Assembly (NCBI GenBank): GCA_013076295.1
Contig: RQOL01000715.1
Location: 84,630-148,629 of the forward strand
Direction: 5' to 3'
From: Sanderia malayensis
Taxonomy: Eukaryota > Cnidaria > Scyphozoa > Semaeostomeae > Pelagiidae
DNA: 64,000 nucleotides
The notes under the pieces are model-generated. The model searched no databases and was not told the origin of the DNA. It saw only the letters and a list, made by a program, of their open reading frames with translations. The position numbers and the translations under genes were made by a program. This document shows positions 20,738-30,351 of this stretch, in pieces; the stretch's first letter is position 1, and each line of letters opens with the position of its first letter.

Positions 20738-22190
20738 TGCTCAGGTTCAACAACTTGAGTTTAAGCAGATTGACAACACATATGTCGTAAACGCAATATC
20801 CAAATTACAAAATAGAAAAGCGCCAGGACCAGATAAAGTATCTACAAAGCTAGTAAAGGACGCTAGGGACTTCATCTGTAAACCATTAACTATGATCTAC
20901 AACTCGTCCCTGCAAACCGGTCTTTTCCCAAATATTTGGAAGCTAGCAAATGTCACGCCTGTATTCAAGGCTGGTCCGAAAAATGACCCCAACAATTATA
21001 GACCGATCTTTGTCATTGCTATTTTCTCAAGAATCTTGGAAAAGATCGTGCACGACCAGATTTTTGAGTTTCTTCAACCAATTCTAACTCACAATCAGGC
21101 TGCTTTTAGGAAACTATATTCAACAATAACATCCTTAATAAACAGCTCTGATTCTTGGTATGAAACTATGGACAGGGGTGAAATGAATCTGACCAGAGGA
21201 ATAGCAGGCGACTGGTTTACATCATATTTGCAAAATAGGAAACAGTTTTGCACTATCAATGGACATAAATCTTCAGCTAAAATGATAACTTGTGGAATCC
21301 CCCAGGGCTCGTGTCTTGGTCCACTCCTGTTCATAATCTATCTGAATGATTTTAAAACCTGCCTTCAATTATCTAAGGCCAGCATGTATGCAGATGACAC
21401 ACATGTTACTATAACATGCAAAAACCTTGAGAATCTTCTTGAGAATGCTCAAACTGAACTACTTAATATTTCGGAATGGATGAGAATTAATAAGCTTACC
21501 GCCAATCCTAATAAAACAGAATACATGCTGATTGGACACCCCCGCAGAGTTAACAAAATGGTAGTCTCTGAACCGCTAATGCTCAACCACTCGGAAATAA
21601 AACGCGTGAATAAGACGAAATCACTAGGAGTTGTCGTGGATGAGGGTTTAAACTGGGAACAACATTTCAAAAGTGTCAAAAGAAAAGTTCGCAGAGGTCT
21701 CTCATCTTTAAAGAGACCAAAAAATCTTGTACCACAAAAACAACTTGATAATGTATATCGGGCCCTTGTGGAAAGCCACTTGCGGTATGCAAATGTAATC
21801 TGGGGAAGTATCCCAGACTACAAATTAAAAATTCTACAAAATCTACAGGATCGAGCCCGAACCATAATAGAGAGGGCAAGAATTAAAGACAATTGGTCCT
21901 ATAATTGGCTCAACGTAGATCAATTGATTAAATTTGATCGATCTACGATGACCTATAAGATTATGAACAGGAGATGCCCAGATAAAAATTCTGGGAGATG
22001 CCCAAAATCAGAGAGCGAGAACGAGAAATTGCAACAATATACAAATCCCAAGATATAACCTTGAATATGTGAAAAAAGGCTTTCATTATTCAGCTCTAAC
22101 TGCGCGGAACAGTATCCCAAACAATACCAGGGAGCTGCCAACTCTCCCGCAGCTCAAAAGATCTTTAGAAAATCATCTGAAGAGCTGAGT
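20690..22190 (+). pseudogene. LINE reverse transcriptase with internal deletion
   Basis: Recognisable RT blocks: LQNRKAPGPDKVSTKLVKDA, FPNIWKLANVTPVFKAG, NNYRPIFVIAIFSRILEK, then GIPQGSCLGPLLFIIYLNDF, the catalytic ASMYADDTHV (YADD), and TKSLGVVVDEGLNWEQH, with the ALVESHLRYANVIWG thumb region. The motif A block (normally LDLxKAFDTVDH, with the first catalytic Asp) is missing between SSDSWYETMDRGE and WFTSYLQNRK, so the enzyme would be inactive. Near 22000 a local duplication (RCPDKNSGRCPK) and a frame change occur; the usual YVKKGFHYSAL tail continues in another frame to about 22188. The RT homology starts near 20690. Confidence 0.85.
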
Positions 22191-22499
22191 TAAACATAAA
22201 CACGACTCCCTGGAAGAGCAGCAAAATAGGTCCCAACTAATCTTAAACATCGCTAATTACTTCTTTTTTCAGTTATTATGCATTACTTTTATATTTAGAT
22301 ATTATTATTGTACTATAGATCATTGTAATTTTTAGCTGAAGGGATTTTGTGTAGAAATAATTTAATATGAATATGAAATATGAACTTTCACATTCGTATA
22401 CGGGCACGCTCCATACCAAGGACTTCAGCAGACGCTTCTTCTATTACTACGTCCGTTACTATTGATGTCTGGTTCTCTCTCTGTGTTTTTGATTTCTCT

Positions 22500-23400
22500 T
22501 TTAACTTATTGCACAGCGTGTCTTCGCAAATCATTTATAGGTTTACCTATTTTTTTGGAAACGGCGTTTCCTCCTTTCTTAATGCTACTGCAGGAATAAA
22601 AAGACATGTTGAAATGATTAATTTTAAGTAATCAAATGCATATTGAAGCGGAATGAAAAAATACACGAGCAATACAGTAATTAATCTGCCATACCGTGTT
22701 GTTGTTGTTTCTGTGGGATGATCAACGAAAGAATTTTTGGAAACGGCGTTTCCTCCTTCTTCACGCTACTACAAGAATACAAAGACACGTTAAAGTGAAT
22801 GATTTTAGGTAATGAAATCCACATCGAAACGCAAAGAAAAAATACAAGAGCAATACGCTCATTAAACTTCCATACCGTGTTGTTGTTGTTGCTGTGGGAT
22901 GATCAACGAATTCATTTTTGGAAACAAAGTTTCCTCCCTTCTTCATGCTACTGCAAGAAAACAACGACACGCTAAAATGAATGATTTAAAAAATCAAATG
23001 CGCATTAAAACGGAACGAAAAAATACATGAGCAATACAGTCATTAAACTGCCACACCGTGTTGTTGTTGTTGCTGTGGGATGATTATGGAATTCATTTTT
23101 GGAAACGACGTTTCCTCCCTTCTTCATGTTACTACAAGAAAACAAAGACATGTTGAAATGCTTGATTTTAAATAATCAAATGCACATTGAGGCGGAATGA
23201 AAAATTACATCAGCAATGCAGTCATTAAACTGCCATACCGTGTTGTTGTTGTTGCTGTTGGATGATCAACGAATACATTTTTAGAAACGGCGTTTCCTCC
23301 ATTCTTCATGCTACTACAAGAAAACAAAAACACTTTGAAATTAATGAATTTAGATTATTAAATGCGCATTGAAACGGAATGAAAAATTACATGAGTGGCT
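22500..23400 (-). repeat. Inverted 181-bp satellite array (relative of 1-2562)
   Basis: ctgccataccgtgttgttg-type motifs start near 22686, 22867, 23048 and 23229, a 181-bp period matching monomer A of the left-edge array in opposite orientation. On the minus strand each monomer has the same exon-like block (pyrimidine tract, AG, GAAGAAGG...ACACG, GTATGG). Type B monomers are absent and the copies are more diverged than at 1-2562. Confidence 0.88.
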
Positions 23401-23426
23401 TCTCGTGTGCATTTTTTTAGACAATT

Positions 23427-23606
23427 CTAAACAAACTGCATGTTACTACCTTCAAAGTCAAAAAAATTGTCTAGAATTTTGAATCGTCGAATGCAAGACT
23501 CGGTAGATGAAGATTCACTTGTCGACGTGAAAAACGAAAGAGATTCACTCACCTGTTGAAAACAGCCAGTGTTTTGATTGTTTGAACCCGTCTTTGTTTG
23601 AGCCAT
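23427..23606 (-). CDS. Candidate first exon, unknown protein
   Basis: ATG at 23606 (minus) opens MAQTKTGSNNQNTGCFQQ, followed by CAACAG|gtgagt, a strong donor; if read through, a Ser-rich tail SESLSFFTSTSESSS continues to 23427 with another GAAG|gtagta donor. It is transcribed toward the inverted satellite array, whose exon-like blocks are on the same strand, but the phases do not join in frame. Family not recognised. Confidence 0.3.
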   Translation of the reverse strand: MAQTKTGSNNQNTGCFQQVSESLSFFTSTSESSSTESCIRRFKILDNFFDFEGSNMQFV

Positions 23607-23627
23607 GATGAAACTAGTACAGCACAA

Positions 23628-25042
23628 CTCAAATTCAGCGTGTTTCGCAAGCGAAAAAAAAAGCTACCGCACTCTGTGACTGCTTTCAATGAATAAAAAT
23701 TCACAAGGGATTTTAATTGTCCCCTCCTTATCTACTGCTGTCGATTCATTATGATTGTGACGTAATGTTTAATTGGAAAAACTGTACAGCGGTTGTTTCC
23801 TTCGTCACAAATGGCAAAAAGTATGTCTCATCTCATCGTGCCGGACCGATGGCATGTGAGGCACCTTAACACGACACAGTCACGCATATAATTCACGCAA
23901 TGTTCAATTTGCAGCACACATTTTCACTCCCTGGTCAAACACGTGGCAATGCATGTCCTTTTGACAAACCAGATCAGCGAATAAGTCAAGCAGAGTTTCC
24001 ATTTAATGCATCCCATCATTGCTGTCCACAAAAATGCTCTCAGAATTCACGACGACTTCAGTGATGCATTTGAATTCTCCAAGGAATCAGCCCCAAATCA
24101 AGACTTGTCATGTTTTGAAAACAACTTGAAACCTCGGCCTACTAAGGCCTAAATTCGATGATGCAAGCTCGACAAAAGCGAGATAAACAAGTGTAAAAGT
24201 TCGACAACTTGATCAGACAATGAACTACCTGGCTTTGCCTCATACCTGCGTTTGTTGTCGTTCACTGCCAGCAAATCTATACTTCTAGTTAGGTAAACAG
24301 CAGATTTAATTCGTTCAGTTTCTCCAAACTCTCTTTACTTCAGAAATATTACCCTGCATTAAATGCACGCGATGACGAATGACGAAGAAACTGTATTTGC
24401 CGCAAAAGTCTCCTCGGCCACTAGTTCCAGGCTCCTTCATTTTCCCTTTCTTCCTGTGGCAGCAGGCAGGCAGCAGTGGAGAGGCAGAGAAGACAAATCA
24501 AGATTTACAACTGGGATAACGTTTTTTATCATACTCATTGCTTGTTCACTACCATGCACAAATTGGCTATTTGCAGCTATCTGCAATATAAGTTGGAAAA
24601 ATAAATGAAAATAATGAAGCATCTGATGTCAAATTGTACAGCTTTTCCATTTTTCTACAAGCAATCTAATGCCAACGAGTACGTTATTCTATTCCTCGTT
24701 GATTTATAATCAGATGGACGTCCTCTTACTGGCCTTTCTTCACACTGCCACTCTGAGTGTGTTCTCACGTATTGTTGCAGCACGACATGTGACATCTAAG
24801 TACCCTGAACCCTGGATAACGAACAAGAATGCTACTGTTAATATGCACAAAAGTGTTAATCTCAAGCAATTTGTGAAATGTCATTTACCTCATACCTTTC
24901 AACTGTCCTCCTGTGAAATCAGAAGATGTTTGACTGCTTAGCAATGAATTTTCTACCTAAGCGGACTGGCATTTATCGCATAATAAACTAAATTAATTTC
25001 CACCTATTTAAAAGTACACATTTATGTTGAAAAATGTTCATA
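23628..25042. other. Interval without a recognised gene
   Basis: Open frames at 24363-24608 and 24669-24941 (+) have no recognisable domain. TGACGTAA (CRE-like) occurs near 23758, upstream of the candidate exon on the minus strand. I see no RNA gene. Confidence 0.35.
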
Positions 25043-25679
25043 CTTTTATTTTGAAAAATGTTCTGTTTGTAGCTTGAACGTTTGCTGATAGGTAGCTGTT
25101 TCAGCGTCGAATTCGCATTTTGTTAGAGAGACGCGGGTTATTTGAAATTTCGAGAAAAATATTTCAAATATAAAAGGACTGAAAAATGTTTTTGATCTGA
25201 TGGGAGAAAGTGCACCATCTCTCCGGCTGGTGCTTCAGATTTTAAAACAAGCTTTGTATCCCAGGTGGAAAGAGCTGAATGGAAAGGATAATTGGTTGAA
25301 CTATTTTCATTTAGCTACATAACCAAATATCAAAGCCACACAACATACAAACATATGCCAGTCATTATTAAATCAAGGTACCAGTTCAGGGTGCACCGTG
25401 AAATCAGTTCTATATGGCAATCTTCTTGCTACTCTCTCTGTTGTTACGTATTGTTCCTCACTGGTTTGCCACTGCTGCCTCTACCATGGCTGCTTTCGTA
25501 CTTTCTCTATTAGAAGTCAGGGTCCGAGTACGTATGTTTTGGGACCCTGGTTGATGTCTCTTCCTTTGATGTCTTTGCGTGGCAGGGGCTAACCACAAAC
25601 CTGTAAGGGTTCAACTACTAACTGAAAGCTGATAAATCGAAAGTTAATACAGAAAATAAGCATGATGAGAGGATGAAAT
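25043..25679 (+). repeat. Dispersed copy of two segments of the 50-51 kb region
   Basis: 25110-25679 matches 50140-50697 directly and 54263-54820 in reverse. 25043-25104 matches part of 50890-50951 (a remnant of the 91-aa ORF there). The two segments are adjacent here but separated and in the opposite order at 50 kb, so the source was rearranged. The open frame 25292-25513 belongs to the repeat and has no recognised function. Confidence 0.85.
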
Positions 25680-26479
25680 TAGACAGGGTTTTTTTTCAAA
25701 AAAACTGGCAAAATGGCTAACCTCAAATTTTATTTCACATTTATACTAAATCGACTACGGAGATTTCAAATCCAAGATGGGCCCAAAAATATTTTGACCG
25801 GAAGTCTACTTTTCTGGTGACGTCATAAACTCGAAAAAAGATGGTTTGTACTGCCGTAAATTTTTTCTCGTAACCACTATAGTCCAACAGATGATATATT
25901 TGAATAGCACACAGTAAGCGCTTTCGAATGATATATAGATTTATTATTTTTGACTTACTTTTTGACTTTGGGGTATGACGTCACCATTCGCCAAGACGTC
26001 ATCCTCATTTACGAATAAGTGGAAATATCGTGGACAAATGAGCTTCAACATGTTAAAAACAGCGATAAAACACTTTATAGCTGTTTTTCACATGTTGAAT
26101 TTTAACAATACTCTAATGGGGGGGGGGGTGTTGATGTTATGGAAGCCAATAATCTTTATCACTCTCCTCAGTACTGCCGAAAAAAATGTAGTTGCGCTCA
26201 TCCGTTTCAAGTTGACTATCTTCATCTTATTCAATGTGATCTTCATCACTTAACAATTCCTTTTCAATTCCATTATCCCTGTGCTGAATATATCGCTGTT
26301 GTCGGACGGTAGGTGCTTGGGACCCTGGAAAGTTATTTTCTCTCTCCTCTCTTCAATTTTCGCTTTATCAGCAACTGACTCAGCAATTAGCTATCTTTTT
26401 CATGCAAAATTTCCTTTTTAACTGCTGCAAAACGTTCATCAAGAACATCTTGCGAAAGTTGTTCATTCCAAGTATATCG
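25680..26479. other. Left flank of transposon region, no gene
   Basis: Contains a G9 run (26118-26126) and GACGTCA motifs (near 25820 and 25978) that recur to the right of the transposon gene (near 28798 and 28970). This could be the outer part of the element that carries the ORF at 27223-28721. No clear TIR pair was found. Confidence 0.35.
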
Positions 26480-26672
26480 ATTTCACGAGCCACTAATGAG
26501 CCATGAGCCAAAAACGACCAATTGCGAGCCACCCATCTCATGGCTCGTGGCTAATTTCTAAGATTAACTGAGCCATGTATCTTATGGCTCGGGCATTTTA
26601 TGATCACTTTTTTGAGCTACGCGGCTCACACCTCATTGGCTCAGGAATATTTTTTATGAGCCATTGAGGCAT
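26480..26672. repeat. Cluster of GAGCCAT/ATGGCTC inverted motifs
   Basis: GAGCCA(T/C) and its complement occur about ten times in under 200 bp, in both orientations (for example gagccatgagcc, then catctcatggctcgtggct). The region could fold into several hairpins. No coding potential. Confidence 0.6.
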
Positions 26673-26959
26673 TAAATTAAACCATATGGGGCAGAAAAAC
26701 AGATCGAAGGATCGAAGTGGCCATTATTTGAATACCTTGTTTTAGCCTTTATCTTGCTTTAGAAACACGCCAAAACTGCGAGCCAAAATGCCAAGGATGG
26801 ACATTTGGAATCCAAATGCAATGATGCCCGCCGGCCACGGGCAAGGCGAAGAGACAAAAATGGATGAGGATGATCAGCTTTTTTATTTTTGAGTAAAACG
26901 TGAATGCATCAGTGTCAAGCCACCGAATTCTGACCTGACTCTGCCACCCGGCTCTCTTA

Positions 26960-27222
26960 GGCTGCGTTTACATGGGACCGGTTCCATTTGGAGCTATTCG
27001 AAATTATTGCCCAAAGCGGTGCACTTTCTTTACAACCACATGACGCTCACATTTTATGCCTCATTTCCTATCCGTACTCATTTTGGAACCGTTCCACGAG
27101 TTTAAGCGAGCATTTTGGAACGGTTCTGTGAAGTGGTTCCAAATAAAACTTTTTTCTAAGCGATCCCAATTGGGTACCTGTCGGAACCGTGGAAATGGAA
27201 CCGGTCCCGTGTAAACGCAGCC
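26960..27222. mobile_element. 263-bp MITE with GGCTGCGTTTACATG termini
   Basis: The left end ggctgcgtttacatgggacc is mirrored by ggtcccgtgtaaacgcagcc at the right; the GGAACCGGT segment is part of the same TIR. Internal sequence is repetitive (several ggaaccgttcc-like motifs). Target-site duplication is unclear. It sits immediately before, or inside the 5' end of, the transposon gene at 27223. Confidence 0.75.
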
Positions 27223-28721
27223 TACTAAGCGTAGCAACACCCGAGGCAGAACTTAGACAATCTGATAAGGCTTGCCTAAGAAATTTTCTTATTGCAGAAG
27301 CTAACGCATCCATTAATGAATACACCGATAGAGCAAGATGGACTGTTGATGGTATGGCCTCTATACGCTCGCTGAAGCCATCTGACACATATCTACAGTG
27401 GTGTGAATCTCTATTGGCCCGCATGACACCTCGCAAAAAGGCAAACGCCATATCGTTGAACATCGTGATGGATACCTATCATAAAATGAGCATCAAGGAA
27501 GGTACAAGAAGATGTCGTGGAAATACAGGACCGAGGGTGCGCATACAGGGCTTCCACCAAAAAATGCCCCAGGGGTACAGTTGGGAGAAACTCGTTCACG
27601 GTAGCGAGAACAAAAATGATTTAATTAAGCTGATCTTTGAATATCTGAAATTTCCAGAAGACAAAGCTCGTATCTCTCTCCCAGTTACAGTCAACAACGA
27701 ATGCCAGACATGGAACATTGATCAAGAAAACTCCAACCACACATTGGCATTAACATGTAATCATGAAGAGGCAGATACCAGGATGGTTCTTCATGCTGCA
27801 GCGAGCGAAAAAGCAGTAGTAGTCTCCAAGGACACTGACGTTCTAATACTGCTACTTTATGCCTATGCAAAGGTTACACCCGGTAAGGAATGGTGCACGA
27901 AGTATGATACTGAGACATTTGCCTGCATAAGCAAAACATTTAGTCACTGGGGTGCAGAGGTATGTTGTTATCTTCCACAGCTTCATGCTATCACCGGCTG
28001 CGACACAACGTCGTATTTCTATGGAGTTGGGAAAGTCAGAACGCTGAAAAAAGTCTTGAAAAATCCACAATCGTTGCTGTTGATTCAAAATCTTGGAAAG
28101 GAAAAAGTGCTTAGCGAAGAAGACATTGCAAGCTGTATGCTGTTTATACAGACTAGGATGTACTCTGGTAACAAAAGCGAGTCATACGTTGAAACAAGAA
28201 TCCGATTGTACAAATCCCAAAGAGTAAAAAGTTCATCAAGTTTACCACCTGATCCTGGTTCCTGCAAGCAAGCAATTTTACGTGCTCACTATCAGTGCTT
28301 TGTTTGGCTTCAATGCCTTTCTCCAAATATAGAAACTCCACCACTTACATCAAATGGATGGAAAATAATATAGGAATCATTAGTTAGCCCTATTTGGTTT
28401 GTTGGAGAGCAGCTCCCACCTTCTTTAACGACAAAATGTACAACGCGCAAGCCAAAAAGGAGCAAAGCGAGTAATGAAGAAGTAAGTGAAGATTCGTCTG
28501 CATCCTCCACGAAGAAAAAGAAATTTTCAAAGTCAAGCTCACTACCCTGCCAGAAAAGGTGGGAAAGATTAGTAAAAGATGCAGCTACGTCACATGCGAA
28601 GTCGATTGAAAATTCATCATGTGAAGCATCCGAAGATGATGAGGAATGGGAGCATCTATCCGATTTCCTTAGTCATTCTAGTGATTCTGACAACAGTGGC
28701 AGTGATTGGACACCTTTTTAG
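27223..28721 (+). pseudogene. Transposon-associated protein with EADTR / KDTDVL / GCDTTS motifs, one nonsense codon
   Basis: The frame reads DGMASIRSLKPSDTYLQW, then VVMDTYHKMSIKEGTRR-like text, MPQGYSWEKL, NHEEADTRMVLHA, VVVSKDTDVLILLLYAY, LPQLHAITGCDTTSYFYGV and GWKII. This is a widespread family in invertebrate and fish transposons. The spaced acidic residues (EEAD, KDTD, GCDTT) resemble a PIN/5'-nuclease-like active site, but that is inference. A single TAG at 28371-28373 interrupts the ORF. The same frame then runs 115 codons (ESLVSPIWFVGEQLPPSLTT, Lys/Ser-rich, EDDEEWEHLSDF, ending DWTPF) to a TAG at 28719-28721, matching how this family normally ends. The open frame extends upstream into the MITE (ATG 27189), so the natural N-terminus is lost or displaced. 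Confidence 0.75.
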
Positions 28722-29037
28722 GTATGTAGACATTAAAAAGTAAGAGAACTTTAGTGAACCCATGTTTGATTTAACTTTCTGCACGATTCATTTGTGACGT
28801 CATCAAAAATGTCCCGAAATTTTGAAAATTTAAATTAACACAAAATATATTAAGCCATATATCAACTTAAAGCGCAATTTATTTCACGGCTTTTGCAACT
28901 ATTTTCAACAAAATCGGTCAAGCATTATGCCAGATATGGCAATTTTTAGATTAACTGCCCAACCAAAATGACGTCATCAGTCACGTGACTTACCCCCATA
29001 TTTCGAAATGGCACGACCGCTCAAAATGTTCGTAATA

Positions 29038-29224
29038 CAGTGGAATCCCGCTATAACGAACCCCGTTTATAATGAACTTCCCGCTAGTACGAACTAAAAC
29101 TCCGGTCCCTTGGATTCTGGGAAGTAGTTCTTCATAAGAAAATGTCCCTTCTGTATAACGAACTCCCGCTATTGCGAACTATTTTCTCGGTCCCTACAGA
29201 GTTCGTTATAGCGGGATTCCACTG
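29038..29224. mobile_element. 187-bp MITE with CAGTGGAATCCCGCTATAAC termini
   Basis: CAGTGGAATCCCGCTATAAC at the left is mirrored by gttatagcgggattccactg at the right, flanked by TA on each side. Inner copies of the CGAACTCCCGCTAT motif repeat the end sequence. No ORF. A solo end of the same family abuts the satellite at 2568-2628. Confidence 0.85.
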
Positions 29225-29816
29225 TACCACGAACTATCGTAATCCGGTGTCAAAACAAAGGTTACCCATTTGCTTAGATTTTTCTACTCACCGACCTGTC
29301 TATATAGAGCGGCAGCATACTTTTCTAAGGCAACATTACAACGTACTTCCCTTGTCTTATGTTTATAATACAGTCTTATTGTGCTATCGTATAATGCAAC
29401 ATGACCCTTGTTAGAAGATACATTGCACAGTACCCCCCACTCTGTACATTTCTTGTCACGACTTGACAGTGGAATAATTTATACGAAATCTCCTTTTACA
29501 TGCACAAGATCATCTTCTATAAAGTAAAGTGGTCCCATTTTTGATTAAATTTTCCAATTAAAATAGTGGCGTTGTCAGTGCTTTGTCTACTTAAGGGTGT
29601 CCAGCCGGTAATTGCGGCACTAACTTCATGAGAATCAGCATCCAGATTATTTACAATACCTTCTTAATCTTACCCAGATGATATAAATACAACAGGCACA
29701 TGGCTTTATGTAGACAGAAATATTTCCGTGCTCCACATCTGCAATCAAGTTCTTCTGTTAGCTTATTATATGTTACAATGTATGTAGACAGGACCAGTAT
29801 GTTCATGTAATTGCCA
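29225..29816. other. Interval without a recognised gene
   Basis: A 90-codon open frame overlapping the MITE edge (29142-29414) and short others are not recognisable. Homology to the triplicated unit starts at about 29830. Confidence 0.35.
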
Positions 29817-30351
29817 TCACAAATGGAGCAATGTATATGATTGAAGGCGACAAATGAAGTACAGATCGGACATGTTAAAAGCCACACCATGTTGCTGTCG
29901 AAATGTCAGCAATCCTTTGAATTCTACGAATACGAAAGCAAACAATTATTTTAGAGTGTTCATCGACTATATAATGCTTAATGATAAAGAATAAAAAAGA
30001 AGTAAACTTTGGCTCAGGCTCTTAGCTTGTCTCCCCAAAATAACGAAAACAACATTATATATATCTAAAAAAATCGAGTAACAAATCTCGCAGGGCATGA
30101 TTGGTGTGGTGAAATTAAGCAGCGGTTGTCGCAGTGTGGCCATAAGCCATACCAGCATTGTATTGTTTATGACGTCAAATGAATAATAATGTTGCTATAG
30201 ATATATAAGATAAACAACCATCACAACTTCAGTTGCAATTTCGCAATTTCCAAAGTGCACACAGGAGAGACCCTATTCAATTTCAATCGCTAAACAATAA
30301 ATTTTTCCATTTATTTGGGATAAATTGAACATCAAAAGTCAAAATTTGAAG

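Larger units (their letters stand above)
19616..22375 (+). mobile_element. Nested non-LTR retrotransposon remnants
   Basis: Three pieces are stacked: a 5' endonuclease fragment (19616-19980, +), a reversed C-terminal fragment of a second LINE (20429-20737, -), and a reverse transcriptase fragment (20690-22190, +). The last is followed by a 3' region ending in ATATGAATATGAAATATGAA-like sequence typical of LINE tails. No single intact element remains. Confidence 0.8.

Noticed and set aside
30060..30175. Possible 5S rRNA-like or tRNA-like gene (GAAATTAAGCAGCGGTTGTCG, conserved in all copies)
   Set aside because: The short box-A resemblance is not supported by the rest of a 5S or tRNA structure; conservation is explained by the inverted copies.
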